64,000 nt of DNA from Mediterraneibacter hominis (GCF_014287475.1 NZ_JACOPF010000001.1:806001-870000); one strand, 5' to 3'; shown: positions 28,901 through 37,941, counted from the stretch's first letter. Notes: generated from the letters alone by a model not told the origin. Program-made: numbers and translations.

Positions 28901-29175
28901 TCATTTCTTGCTAATACAATGAGGTGAAAATATTTACTATCTTTGTCTTGGACATGCATATCAAAACATTCATAAAATTCTACCCCATAAATAATTTTAA
29001 CATCAGGATATTTTTGCTTTAATTTATCATAATAACAGGCGCTATAAAGATTTCCATGCTCCGTAACAGCTAATGCTTTTAATCCCAATTCACTTGCACG
29101 TTTTAAATTTTCTTCGGGTGTAGCATATCCATCTAAAAGACTATACATACTATGTGTGTGTAATGCACTGCTCAA
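25930..29175 (-). CDS. dnaE: DNA polymerase III alpha subunit (DnaE family) with PHP domain
   Basis: The 1081-residue family C polymerase begins with a PHP domain (HTHSMYSLLDG, later TEHGN and CDSHAA), followed by the palm with GPGRGSAAGS and the catalytic MPDIDVDFSDRG, fingers, the helix-hairpin-helix region and a C-terminal OB domain (TIVGIIAKVQKKKDRHGK). It is the replicative or repair polymerase of the element. The short length resembles DnaE1/DnaE3-type enzymes rather than PolC. The start is TTG after GGGGGATGAT. No sliding clamp or clamp loader gene is seen in the window, so the host clamp may be used. Confidence 0.93.
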   Translation of the reverse strand: MSSALHTHSMYSLLDGYATPEENLKRASELGLKALAVTEHGNLYSACYYDKLKQKYPDVKIIYGVEFYECFDMHVQDKDSKYFHLIVLARNENGRKAINKLITKSNFEGFYYKPRIDLEAMKPYGKDLVVSSACLASKLAKEPDIDKCIQYINEYKSIFPYFYLEMQSHNHPEQAEYNQKILKLSQITNTPYIITCDSHAATKEDLKYQSRYVQIAHDSETASEVYEGCCIQSDEEIHEIMDGQIGQEAVNVGLLRTDEIADLIADVKMPFQSPQLPTFPLPKGFDNNYDYLKYLVAEGWKYRGLDKLNKEVQEKYKQRIEYELGIIHQMGFDGYFLIVWDFINYAKDNGIAVGPGRGSAAGSMVCYTLKISELDPIKYGLIFERFLNPERVSMPDIDVDFSDRGLVIDYLTRKYGESNVCQIINFSFITPVVAIKDVGKILGFQYKEMDKLSKKFTYDTFEECLDNNKELVNNNPQYQELFDIALHLSGRVKTVSCHAGGVGIVDTDINDYMPMKLGEKGEHVIQVDKRIVEEIGIIKFDLLGVQTLTMIQEIINDTGIDPYEININNPRFYNDTKPYIILNKGLTNGVFQVESAGMKDLLIRLQASNMEDLSAVLALYRPDSMGALDEYIECKHNPEKVHYIHPDMESILKDTYGQLIYQEEILDIVRKFGGRTYGGADLYRKAIGKKNIELVKKESEKLYQEIIDTGYSAELAKIISDEMSAKGGYCFNKSHSYSYAVVCFQTAYLKTYYTIYFFKALFNLNKDKAGMINKYIIDAKDFGINVTPPNINKSEMNFSISNNKILFGLSAISGIGENVANAIISERNINGAYMGLQDFIERTGVTKAQVISLIKAGAIPTKDKKICLIRYLKSLYKPLKFKSVAKAPSYATLIAEWDIDPEKYRIGLKKYDYDKEKILEVYNRKRQEAFDKQQSERFQKYIRENNKYLENEEFWEFEALQIFINDNPFCDAYRYLSRAFEDVEEGELCTIVGIIAKVQKKKDRHGKTFAYINIYSSFGLTEGIVWHSKLKEYEDLIAKGNQVAIYCQKDSDDKVIVKEMKSYYTWLNEIKKRKAVKVIHG

Positions 29176-29200
29176 ATATCAATCATCCCCCTTCACTGTT

Positions 29201-31030
29201 CTACCATGCCATCTCTTCATTATCCGAATTAATTGTACTATTCCATATATCATCAGAATCATTCATACAATGTGTAGTGTTAATAATATTCGTAGATTCG
29301 ATAATCACTTGCATAGTGCGTATTCCATTAAATATATTTATACCCGGTTTACCTACTAACTCAATTTCAATTTTTTCCTCATCATTCCAACAATCTTTTA
29401 TCCAACTGAGAACTGGATCTTCGTCTTTACACTTGAATTTGACATATTCAATATCATTATACGTAAATTTATATGTATCACTATTTTTTCCTAACAATTG
29501 AAAATCATCTTTGCAAAGTGTAACGTTAGATACTGCTATAATGGGATTCTCAATTCCTTGACCAATGAAATCCTGAAAACCAGCAAGTATTGAAATGAAT
29601 TCTGGATTTATATTCTCAATATCATCTATAATATAATCGCATGTATATGTAGCATCATATTCAACATCTTGGAGTAATTCATTAAGTTTTTTAATAAACT
29701 CGTCTTTTTGTTCAAATTGTAAATCTACTAATCCGGCTGCATTATCATGCCCCTGTAATGTAGCAATTCCGGTTTGATTCACTACATCTTTTAAACTTTC
29801 TATAGGGCTATGATTAATATTTCTTGCACTACCACCATAAATAACTTTATTGTTATCATCAACGTGTTTTTGCAGAAGGATGCATGGACGATTCATAATA
29901 TCTGCCACTTTCATTGCAACAACACCTGTTAGTGATGTATCCACAATATTAGAGGCATCGCACACTACAATTTTATTATCTTTGTCGTATGTTCTAAGAC
30001 ATTCCATAATCTCTGATGTACTCTTTTCTCTTGCTTTATCCTGTCTGGATTTTGCATTTTTGCATAATCTGGCAGCCCTGTCATAAATGCTCTCTTGAAT
30101 TACTTCGGCAGGCTTGTCCTTTGTTGCTCGTTTTTTATATTCGAAACTCTCATCCGTTTCTATAAATGCACGAAATAATAACTCCTTTTCTTCGCTTGAG
30201 CCAAATCGTATACACCCATTAATAACACTGGTAATGTACCATTGAATATTATGAATATTAATATGATTGTTCATGCTATAACTCTGAGCGTCAATTAATG
30301 CTTGAAAACATTTATTTTTAATATGATGTAATCCTTGTATGGCTATATATCGTGTTTCAAATGATCGCATATCCATCACATCACTAATATTTGCTAGTGC
30401 ACACAAATCAATATAATCTTCAGCATAGTCATTCCAATAATAATCATCTAACGCCTGGAGAAATTTATAAACCACTCCTGCTCCACATAAGTTTTTATTA
30501 CTATAATCATCACTTATTTGATTATTCACTAAAACAGCATACTCATGTTTTTCTTTTGTATCTTCTTGCTGATGATGATCAAGAATAATAATGTCCGTAT
30601 TATATTTTTCATGAAGTTCGTTGCATTGTTTACAATCATTTGTGGAAGCATCCGGAATAATTAAAAGTTTAATATCTTCTGGAATTACTACATCACTAGA
30701 TAATCCATGTGCTTTTGCTCTATCGTGCATAATATATTTTACAGGATAATCTTCTTTCATGTCTTGAATATAGGAATACATCATTGCCGCCGATGTAAAA
30801 CCGTCCACATCCTCATCAATTAAAATCCCGATTTTATTCCGATTTTCAAAATGCTTTGCAAACATTTGTACTGCTTTTTCTATATTTTTTAGTTTCTTAT
30901 ATGGTATCAAACATGTTTCATCAAGATTTTTGTATGTGATATAATCATCAATTCCTCTATTTTTAAAAAAATTTTTTTCAATGTTACCATGAATATTATT
31001 ATCGCTGCTTTTTATTAATCTATATTTAAT
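29201..31030 (-). CDS. RecJ-like single-strand exonuclease (DHH/DHHA1)
   Basis: Motifs GILIDEDVDGFTSAA, IIILDHHQQED (DHH) and TLQGHDNAAGLV of the DHHA1 domain identify a RecJ-type 5'-3' exonuclease. An ordinary start caller would use TTG at 30910, but the same frame runs 40 codons further upstream and includes FFKNRGIDDY and a following Pro, typical of RecJ N-termini. The frame opens at ATT (31030), preceded by AGGAAGTGAT, 9 of 10 bases matching the full anti-SD complement, at a good distance. I therefore propose an AUU start. The Asp pattern of motif I is altered (DEDVDG for DYDADG). Confidence 0.85.
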   Translation of the reverse strand: MKYRLIKSSDNNIHGNIEKNFFKNRGIDDYITYKNLDETCLIPYKKLKNIEKAVQMFAKHFENRNKIGILIDEDVDGFTSAAMMYSYIQDMKEDYPVKYIMHDRAKAHGLSSDVVIPEDIKLLIIPDASTNDCKQCNELHEKYNTDIIILDHHQQEDTKEKHEYAVLVNNQISDDYSNKNLCGAGVVYKFLQALDDYYWNDYAEDYIDLCALANISDVMDMRSFETRYIAIQGLHHIKNKCFQALIDAQSYSMNNHINIHNIQWYITSVINGCIRFGSSEEKELLFRAFIETDESFEYKKRATKDKPAEVIQESIYDRAARLCKNAKSRQDKAREKSTSEIMECLRTYDKDNKIVVCDASNIVDTSLTGVVAMKVADIMNRPCILLQKHVDDNNKVIYGGSARNINHSPIESLKDVVNQTGIATLQGHDNAAGLVDLQFEQKDEFIKKLNELLQDVEYDATYTCDYIIDDIENINPEFISILAGFQDFIGQGIENPIIAVSNVTLCKDDFQLLGKNSDTYKFTYNDIEYVKFKCKDEDPVLSWIKDCWNDEEKIEIELVGKPGINIFNGIRTMQVIIESTNIINTTHCMNDSDDIWNSTINSDNEEMAW

Positions 31031-31047
31031 ACTTCATCACTTCCTGT

Positions 31048-32076
31048 CTATTTGATTCTGTATATATTATTCTTTTTTAAATACTCCCATTTCTGCGGAC
31101 TATCTGTTGGAGATTCTTTCTCATTTAAAATATTGTCAGTGTCATATACTGCATAGATCGGAATACCATCCGCAAATTTATTCGCAAGAGACGACAACTC
31201 ATCTTTTGATACGTCTTTGTCTTGCACGAATACTATTTCTACGCTTAATCTGGTTAATAGTTCTATTTGTTGAACGGATAGTTCTTTTCCACCCGTGGCA
31301 CCAGCATTTTTATCTCCATAAGTCCACAATTGCATAACTCCCTTTTCTGCCTCAGTAACATAAATTCTCCCTACACGTTTTACATAAGGCATGGATTTAT
31401 TTAATCCGTAAATTACCCTGTTACGCGGGCAAGGCTCTAGGTATAAATACTTTAAATCATAATTGTTTAATTCTTTTTTAAATAATCTTCCTTTAACCCC
31501 TACTAAATCTCCAACCTCCGAAAAAATTGGGATAGTGATTCGATTTGATTCTGCGTCATATCCTATTTGAAAATCTTGTTGAGTCTCATAGGAGATATTA
31601 TCGTTATAGAAAAGGTCATTAACCCTGTTATGATAATAAGTAAGAATTTTCTCGGAGATTGGTTTTAATGATATATCAAGTGAATTGTTATTGTCGTTTC
31701 TCTTCATTTTCAATATTAAATCTGTTATCTGTAGACTCTCTGGAATATCATCATTAAAATCATGATAATAATCTAACCCCAAAAGTTCACACAAATATTT
31801 CAATCCTTCTGGAAACGTAAATCTATTATTATAACAAACTAAATCAATTAAGTCTGTTTTTCTATCTACTTCTACGATTTGTCTTGTATAATTTATACAA
31901 GGAAGATACTCATTATTCCGAATTACAATTGCTTGCTTGTTGTCACCATCTTTGTTTGCACATGTCCAATAGCCAGATGAATGGTAATAGATGTGATGAC
32001 AGCCAATGGAAGATAATATTTCTTCCACGTGATTTTCATCATAAATATATGTCTTAAGCTGCCCCACATCCATCAT
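31048..32076 (-). CDS. DnaG-type primase
   Basis: The 342-residue protein has an N-terminal zinc-type module (CHHIYYHSSGYWTCA), a RNA-polymerase-like central part with VGVKGRLF, and a TOPRIM domain with VTEAEKGVMQL and the acidic VFVQDKD. It would make primers for DnaE. It is shorter than bacterial DnaG because a C-terminal helicase-binding domain is missing. The start overlaps the helicase gene end, and GGATGGTG precedes the ATG. Confidence 0.82.
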   Translation of the reverse strand: MMDVGQLKTYIYDENHVEEILSSIGCHHIYYHSSGYWTCANKDGDNKQAIVIRNNEYLPCINYTRQIVEVDRKTDLIDLVCYNNRFTFPEGLKYLCELLGLDYYHDFNDDIPESLQITDLILKMKRNDNNNSLDISLKPISEKILTYYHNRVNDLFYNDNISYETQQDFQIGYDAESNRITIPIFSEVGDLVGVKGRLFKKELNNYDLKYLYLEPCPRNRVIYGLNKSMPYVKRVGRIYVTEAEKGVMQLWTYGDKNAGATGGKELSVQQIELLTRLSVEIVFVQDKDVSKDELSSLANKFADGIPIYAVYDTDNILNEKESPTDSPQKWEYLKKNNIYRIK

Positions 32077-33629
32077 TAGTCACCATCCTTCGCTTTATTT
32101 CTTTTAATTAAATACCCAACTTCTTTCCAAACATTTAAGTCCAAGTCAATTTCAAACAATGGCATTCTTGCTTTATTACCACCTCTATTTTTGTCTACTT
32201 TAATTGCAAAGTATTGTCGTGCGAAATCCAAATCATGCGGCGTAGCTACTCCCCAATCTGTTTCTGCCATATATTGATACTTATGATATTCTTCTTTGTC
32301 TATTCGCTTTCCAAGCATTAGGATATCAGCGACATGTTTAATCTGTTTCGCATTAGCAATATTGTTACTGGATAACTGAAATACATCTGTAAATACTGTA
32401 TCATCAGTTAATTGGAATACAGCAAAACAGAACATATGCATTTCTTTCATTAGCTCCTTAATCTTCGTTGCTGTTTGTTTTACTGTTTGCCAATCATCAA
32501 TTCGATACCCTTTTAACGTATCATAACCGCAATAGTTTACACCATAGACCATCTTATGTTTTTTTAATTCAAATTCTACAGCTTCATCAGAATAGTCCAT
32601 GCCAACATCCTTAAAGAATAGCTTCCCATTTCTCTTTTCATCAACCCATGCAGCTACTTTCTGAACTTTTCTATATTCCTCAGATTCTCTAGCCACTCTC
32701 GCAATAAAATCATCTTCAGATTCTATGTAGTGCCCATCTGCATCTTCACGTCGTTCAATAAAATTACCATTATCATCTCGATACATTCCAAGAACTATCT
32801 CGCGTTCACATTTTTTAATTTCTACTCCATGATAAGGTTTGAAACAATCATTATTAATAACGGTAGTTATCAAGCAATTTCGTAAATCTGCCTCGTCCAT
32901 CTCATTACTTAAGAGCAAAAATTTCTCATCTAAAACTAATACAATATATGCAATTAACATCATCATATTTCGAGATTTACCTTCATTTGACAGGAATCCA
33001 TTAAATATAACTTTTCCAAGCCTACAGCCTCTGAACATTTCAGTTAAGATATCCCATGGTAATGGCAAACCCATATCTGGCATAATCAAAAGCGATTCAA
33101 CCTGTTTTGTCATTTTATCAGTAAGAATTACACTTTCTTCATTTGCATTGATAACTGTATTTATCTTATCTGCCTGTGAGCGAATAATTTTATATATATC
33201 CCTTGCAGTCCATTGATTAAAATTACGGTGATTTAAAATACGTTGTACCGGATATCCATTTTTTTCATACTCTCTAATCAAAGAATATTTTTTAACCAAG
33301 CCATAATAGTTTTTGACATCTTCAATATTAGCAAGATTCACCCATTCTGAAATAGTCTTCCATCCCTTATATTTTTTATAAATTTTAAGCCTGTCTATGT
33401 CTGATGACATAAAGATATTAACTTGGTTTTCTTCCATATTCTGTGAAAATGTCGTATACATTAACTCAAAATTATCATAAAAAAATTTTGTTGCCTCATC
33501 TGAAAAATCATATTTGCTGCGCATGAAATTGCCATAGGAAACATATAAGTCTGGTTGCTTATAAAAACTACCTACCAGCATAATTTCTGCTTGTATATTA
33601 TTCACTGATTTTATTTCTAGTTCATTCAA
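32076..33629 (-). CDS. DnaB-like replicative helicase
   Basis: The 517-residue protein has a helical N-terminal domain and a RecA-like core with a Walker A variant GFLSNEGKSRNMMML, followed by a LLLSNEMDEADLRN stretch (Walker B/motif H2 region) and a C-terminal DLDVWKEVGY region. It overlaps the primase gene by one base, supporting a primase-helicase pair that unwinds the fork. The Walker A differs from the usual GxxxxGKT/S only in the preceding loop. Start is TTG after GGTGATGGCGG. Confidence 0.8.
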   Translation of the reverse strand: MNELEIKSVNNIQAEIMLVGSFYKQPDLYVSYGNFMRSKYDFSDEATKFFYDNFELMYTTFSQNMEENQVNIFMSSDIDRLKIYKKYKGWKTISEWVNLANIEDVKNYYGLVKKYSLIREYEKNGYPVQRILNHRNFNQWTARDIYKIIRSQADKINTVINANEESVILTDKMTKQVESLLIMPDMGLPLPWDILTEMFRGCRLGKVIFNGFLSNEGKSRNMMMLIAYIVLVLDEKFLLLSNEMDEADLRNCLITTVINNDCFKPYHGVEIKKCEREIVLGMYRDDNGNFIERREDADGHYIESEDDFIARVARESEEYRKVQKVAAWVDEKRNGKLFFKDVGMDYSDEAVEFELKKHKMVYGVNYCGYDTLKGYRIDDWQTVKQTATKIKELMKEMHMFCFAVFQLTDDTVFTDVFQLSSNNIANAKQIKHVADILMLGKRIDKEEYHKYQYMAETDWGVATPHDLDFARQYFAIKVDKNRGGNKARMPLFEIDLDLNVWKEVGYLIKRNKAKDGD

Positions 33630-33651
33630 ATACCGCCATCACCACCTACTC

Positions 33652-34518
33652 TCAACTAAAAATATCATCTAACACTTCACTTACGTCATTATTCCCTTCT
33701 GCTGATACACTCGGTTTTATATTTTTTACGTTTATCGGCGTATTTTCTATGATTGTTTTTTCATATTCTAACGCACGTTGCTTTTCTTTCCATTCCAAAA
33801 AATCTTCATATTTATTAACGAGGATGGAAAGGTCATATACAACCCTTCCAACTTCGCTAAACTCCTTTCCCTTTGCGACTTGTTTCTGATAAAGTTTGGT
33901 TAGATATGGTAATTTTGTTCTCCACATTTCTAGCAAATGAACTGGTGGGATTTTAACAGATACATATTTCTTAGATTCGCCTTTATATAGTGGCTGGAGA
34001 TAACGCATGTAGAAGACGCTTACATCCTGTAAGTTGTAATTCGCTCGAATAAGATTATTGACATCATATTCTGCAAATATAGTTGCGGCATATGATGTGA
34101 GAGAATCTCTCATTGTAGAAATCAATGAAGCAGAATTTCTTTTTTTCTTTAATGCTTCGCATATATTATCTCTGGCATTTTTACGATAAATTTCTATATT
34201 ATCATGTGCATTCATCCACTTTTTAGATTTCTTTACAATTCCATCATCGCATAATTTTTTAAAACATTCGGCACAGTAAAATCCATTCTGATAGCGCAGC
34301 ATATTAATTTCTTCTTCATTCTGAAACGAAAAAATTTTATTGCAGTTTTTACATTTTTTATGTATCTGCTTCATCCTAGAAAAGCATTCAAAATGATATA
34401 CTTTATTATCAAACATAACTGCTTTATTGTTACTTCGATTTATACGCACATCTTCTTTACAGTAAGGACATACGCGATTAAAATATTCAATTCCGTTATC
34501 ATCAATTTGAATTTTCAT
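33652..34518 (-). CDS. Zinc-finger protein of the replication cluster
   Basis: Three zinc-type pairs are seen: CPYCKEDV, HFECFSRMKQ with CKNCNKIF, and FYCAECFKKLC. The rest is helical and basic and ends in a Ser/Asp-rich tail (DVSEVLDDIFS). Its position between the DnaB-like helicase and the Sak4-like ATPase suggests a DNA-binding or helicase-loading role, but this is inference. I start at the ATG at 34518; an earlier ATG at 34536 is possible. Confidence 0.65.
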   Translation of the reverse strand: MKIQIDDNGIEYFNRVCPYCKEDVRINRSNNKAVMFDNKVYHFECFSRMKQIHKKCKNCNKIFSFQNEEEINMLRYQNGFYCAECFKKLCDDGIVKKSKKWMNAHDNIEIYRKNARDNICEALKKKRNSASLISTMRDSLTSYAATIFAEYDVNNLIRANYNLQDVSVFYMRYLQPLYKGESKKYVSVKIPPVHLLEMWRTKLPYLTKLYQKQVAKGKEFSEVGRVVYDLSILVNKYEDFLEWKEKQRALEYEKTIIENTPINVKNIKPSVSAEGNNDVSEVLDDIFS

Positions 34519-34539
34519 TCCTATGCCCCACTTCAATAA

Positions 34540-35709
34540 TTATTTATTTGCATTTATTAATTCCATGACCTGCTTCAAAACCTCTATGTCTGTCACATTT
34601 TTATATGATGTCGGTAATCCCGCTTTTTCAACTGCCGCTTTAATCTGTGCTTTTTTTGGTACGGGAAGGTCTTTTAGAGTTGAGATGATTTCGCTTCTTA
34701 ATGCATCGGCAGAATCACTATCAACAGTATTATTTTCAGAGTTATCATCCTCTGCTGGCTGTCCAAGTTCGCCCATAATTTCTTTCTTGTAAATATCTTT
34801 CTCAACGTCAACAGCTTTAGTTAGATCATTCTTCAGTACAAAAGACTGATTCTTCGCTGTTTTATCAATAACCGCTTGATAATCAAGTAACGTCGGATCT
34901 TCCACAATTTCATTCTCTCCATGCACACCAGTTCTATCTTTCACGATATGAGCACATACCATGCCAGTTTCTGAGTCTCTGAATGTACGGATAACTGTTT
35001 TCGCGTTATAATCAATTCCTCTGAATCCATCTGGAATTTTACGACCTGTTTCTACAGATTCCCTTTTACCATCAATTAAACGATTTTCCGTTTCTGACTT
35101 TTCTCTAGCAGTTACAATACAATGAACACCAGAAGCCATTAAATCAAGAATAAGATCTTGTCCCTTAAAGTTTACAGTCTGATAGTCTTTCAATTCTAGG
35201 CCGGCGCCTTCAACTTTCACAAGTTTGGCATCCCCAATCAGTCCATCTTTTTCCGCTTTTACTTTATTTCTCTTTTTTGAAAATTCAATCAATCCCTGTT
35301 TTGTAGTTAAATTCAAAATGGTTGTACCATCTACAACAATTGCATCTGCTCTGAATGGCTGTCCATCGGCGTCACGTACAACCTCTTCTGTTTCATCTCC
35401 ATCATCATCCAAAACATAAAAATCTTCATTATTTTTTACTTTTGCAATATATTGCCTTACTTCTCCCAATGACTGTGTATATACAATATAAAGATTCTCC
35501 GGATCAACTCCATTCGCTTCCATGTCCGCTACATAATCATCAATTGAGCCGGATTCTGGATCAAGGTACAAAACTCTAAATGGTTTCCCATCCGGTCTTT
35601 TAAAGTACACAAGCTGCGAAGCCAATGTACTTTTTCCGGTAAAGGGTTCTCCATAAAGAACCATCATTAATTTACTCTGAATCGCTTTACCTTTTCTTGC
35701 TTTTGCCAT
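34540..35709 (-). CDS. Sak4-like RecA-fold ATPase
   Basis: Walker A VLYGEPFTGKST lies near the N-terminus and a Walker B ADAIVVDGTT near residue 128; an arginine-rich TAREKSETENR segment follows. The length (389) and layout match phage AAA_24/Sak4-type ATPases, single-strand annealing or RecA-core proteins used in phage recombination. An acidic linker and a C-terminal helical DNA-binding-like domain (KKAQIKAAVEKAGLPTSY) are extra. AAAAGGAGAC precedes the ATG. It sits beside the SSB-like gene, as often in phages. Confidence 0.78.
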   Translation of the reverse strand: MAKARKGKAIQSKLMMVLYGEPFTGKSTLASQLVYFKRPDGKPFRVLYLDPESGSIDDYVADMEANGVDPENLYIVYTQSLGEVRQYIAKVKNNEDFYVLDDDGDETEEVVRDADGQPFRADAIVVDGTTILNLTTKQGLIEFSKKRNKVKAEKDGLIGDAKLVKVEGAGLELKDYQTVNFKGQDLILDLMASGVHCIVTAREKSETENRLIDGKRESVETGRKIPDGFRGIDYNAKTVIRTFRDSETGMVCAHIVKDRTGVHGENEIVEDPTLLDYQAVIDKTAKNQSFVLKNDLTKAVDVEKDIYKKEIMGELGQPAEDDNSENNTVDSDSADALRSEIISTLKDLPVPKKAQIKAAVEKAGLPTSYKNVTDIEVLKQVMELINANK

Positions 35710-35778
35710 ATATTAATTTGTCTCCTTTTTGTTTTGTATTTTTAATTATTTAGTCCAAATCTGGTGAACCACCAAGGT

Positions 35779-36855
35779 TTACCAGGGAATATCTTCATCA
35801 ATACCTTCATCACCATTTGGTACACTTCCCCAAGCACTAGAAGCTGAACTCTCATTTGTAGATGAACCAAAGTCATCCTTCGCAGCCTGTGCTTTCTGTA
35901 CCTTTAGCTTCGCTTCTGCAATACTAATTTCAGAGTATGTATCTTTGTCAATAGAACTAGGGTCAGCACCAGTAATGATAAATTCACGTTTTACTGGAGT
36001 TCCTTGTCTCTCCATTTTATTTGATTCACCCCAAACATTATCTGTCTGCACTTCTTCGACCTGTTCTGTCATCACAATATTTCCCCACACTTTGATTGCA
36101 AAATACGGTGATAAATTCTTTTTCATTATCTTTGCTAGATTAGAATCTGTTACAATAAACTCTGCATCTTCAATACTTGCATAGTTAATAATGTTCGCAT
36201 TTACAACAAATCTGCCAGTTGGCTTGTCATCTTCTTTCTCTTGTTCTATGGAATCAAATACAATAACCTGACTAAATTCATGTCTGGGTTCAAAATCTTC
36301 TTTGGAAAAATCTAATGCTGATTTGCATAGAGAAACCTGATTCGGTACGAGTTTTACACTATTTCTTCTTTCACCTTCATCATTAGTGAAACTACTATAT
36401 TCAATGTTACCTTTAATAAATACGCTATCATCATCTTTTAGATTATCTGTTATAGCCTTGATAGAATCGAAATCTGTAAGTCTCTGCCTTACATTCTCCA
36501 TATCTCCTTTACTGTTGACTGCCTTTGTAACTCCAATATTATTACCAATAAGTTGAAAACCATCTTCTTTAAAATTAAATCTTTCAGCCCAAGGAACCTT
36601 CTTTATTTCCGCTTTTTCTCCCTTAGTAGCACCAGGTTTACTGAAGTAAACATTATCCTGTGTCATCCCCTGCATACTTACATACATTGTTTTTTTGTCT
36701 TCATACGTGACTCCAAATGATGTACGTCTCATTAACTTTCCTGTTTTTGTCGTGGATTCTTTATAAAAATTATCCTTATCATGACCAGTAATCTTACCTC
36801 TAAGTTGAAAAGTTCCTTTTGTTTCCGGCAGATTAAAAATTCTTTCTTTTGCCAT
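35779..36855 (-). CDS. SSB-like protein with acidic C-terminal tail
   Basis: The 358-residue protein has beta-rich regions compatible with OB folds (VFIKGNIEYSSF, FAIKVWGNIV), a low-complexity Ser/Asn-rich linker and ends GIDEDIPW. This tail closely resembles the DDDIPF tip of bacterial SSB that recruits repair and replication proteins. It is larger than SSB (about 170) and has two possible OB folds. Together with the downstream ATPase it probably coats single strands. The family is inferred mainly from tail and context. Confidence 0.65.
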   Translation of the reverse strand: MAKERIFNLPETKGTFQLRGKITGHDKDNFYKESTTKTGKLMRRTSFGVTYEDKKTMYVSMQGMTQDNVYFSKPGATKGEKAEIKKVPWAERFNFKEDGFQLIGNNIGVTKAVNSKGDMENVRQRLTDFDSIKAITDNLKDDDSVFIKGNIEYSSFTNDEGERRNSVKLVPNQVSLCKSALDFSKEDFEPRHEFSQVIVFDSIEQEKEDDKPTGRFVVNANIINYASIEDAEFIVTDSNLAKIMKKNLSPYFAIKVWGNIVMTEQVEEVQTDNVWGESNKMERQGTPVKREFIITGADPSSIDKDTYSEISIAEAKLKVQKAQAAKDDFGSSTNESSASSAWGSVPNGDEGIDEDIPW

Positions 36856-37138
36856 ATAATATCCTCCAAATGGTATTTTTTTCTATATAAACGCCCATAC
36901 AGACGGAACATAGAAGAACTCTATACGATCAACTATGTCAACAGCTTTTAGGGTACAAAAATCCAAGGTAGCTGATTTCACCTACAAAAAAGTAAAATTA
37001 TTCAATTGATTAAATTGGGAAATAAATTATTGAAAATAGATTATTAAGACGGTGACATACTCCCACTGCCTATGCTGTGCATAGAGGTGGGTTCTTGCCT
37101 AAAAAGGTTAAAGACGTTTTAAATTATTTTTTGAACTC
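36856..37138. other. Intergenic region with orphan IS200/IS605-like hairpin
   Basis: This 283-base gap holds no gene. On the minus strand a TTGACA lies upstream of the SSB-like gene (about 36937-36942) without a clear -10 box. At 37063-37092 CCCAC-TGC-CTATGC-TGT-GCATAG-AG-GTGGG forms a two-part stem, followed by TTCTTGCC. This resembles the subterminal hairpin at the right end of IS200/IS605 elements downstream of tnpB. No transposase or tnpB sequence is nearby. Confidence 0.45.
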
Positions 37139-37489
37139 TTATTTGTTATCTAAATCTTTTCTATATCTTACACTTAATATGTTACATATATTTTGTACTT
37201 CGCTTTTATTATTCTCTAAATACTCCATGATTTTTTGAATCAGCTCAATTTCTTCTTTGTCAATTCCAATTGCTGTGTCATTTGACATACTTTCTATATA
37301 TTCATCATGGGGTATATGACAACATTCATACAGGGTATCGTACTTGACTGGTATCACATACTTTTCTTCATATGTTTCATCTGGGTCATCATCCAAATAT
37401 ACAGTCACACCCGATGTATCTATAGTAATTTTTACATTATGCCGTTTATTATTTTTGATAATGTCAATCAAATCATTAATAATATTCAG
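37139..37489 (-). CDS. Hypothetical acidic protein
   Basis: A 116-residue acidic protein with VKITIDTSGVTVYLDDDPDE and a long C-terminal helix; no family recognised. The ATG at 37510 lacks a ribosome site, whereas a near-perfect AGGGAGGTGA lies inside the frame, 8 bases before a CTG at 37489. I therefore propose a CUG start; GTG at 37498 lies within the site itself. Confidence 0.5.
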   Translation of the reverse strand: MNIINDLIDIIKNNKRHNVKITIDTSGVTVYLDDDPDETYEEKYVIPVKYDTLYECCHIPHDEYIESMSNDTAIGIDKEEIELIQKIMEYLENNKSEVQNICNILSVRYRKDLDNK

Positions 37490-37527
37490 AGTATTCACCT
37501 CCCTGTGCATTATAATATCTGACTGGT

Positions 37528-37665
37528 TTATTTCTTAGAGTTAGAAAAACCATTCGAAAAAAGGTAAAAAAAACAGACTTTTGTCAATATTTCCCATAAA
37601 AACCATAAATCGTTGCGCAAATTCCATTCCTCATTATTAGTTGTCTTATCCTCATCCACCGTCAC
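37528..37665 (-). CDS. Small protein, 45 aa
   Basis: GTG at 37665 follows a strong GAGGAGGAGAT site. The product begins MTVDEDKTTNNEEWNLRNDL and has an aromatic, hydrophobic segment WFLWEILTKVCFFYLF, so it may associate with the membrane. No family recognised. Confidence 0.5.
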   Translation of the reverse strand: MTVDEDKTTNNEEWNLRNDLWFLWEILTKVCFFYLFSNGFSNSKK

Positions 37666-37724
37666 ACTATCTCCTCCTCTTGAAACAAATAATCTTGTGA
37701 CTTGTGAGGAAAATTATATAATCG

Positions 37725-37892
37725 TCAGCCTTTCATTGTAGCATTCTTCCTGTAAGCTTCTCGTATGATCTCACATGCTTCATCCAAATTTTCTAATGTC
37801 ATTCGATTTTCAATCATACATTGTAAAATGATATTACTTAAAGTTGCCTTCTGTTCTTCTCTTGAAACACTGTCCAAGTCTTTTGCGTCCAT
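37725..37892 (-). CDS. Hypothetical small helical protein
   Basis: The 55 residues from the ATG at 37892 (after GGGGATG) read MDAKDLDSVSREEQKATLSN and form two predicted helices. The open frame continues upstream to 37970 but overlaps the neighbouring gene and lacks a site. No family recognised. Confidence 0.5.
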   Translation of the reverse strand: MDAKDLDSVSREEQKATLSNIILQCMIENRMTLENLDEACEIIREAYRKNATMKG

Positions 37893-37941
37893 TATTTTAC
37901 ATCCCCTATTTATTTCATCATTTAAATATAATTTTCTTTTT

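Noticed and set aside
36856..37138. A complete IS200/IS605 insertion
   Set aside because: Only one hairpin is seen; the 283-base gap has no room for tnpA or tnpB and no coding trace.
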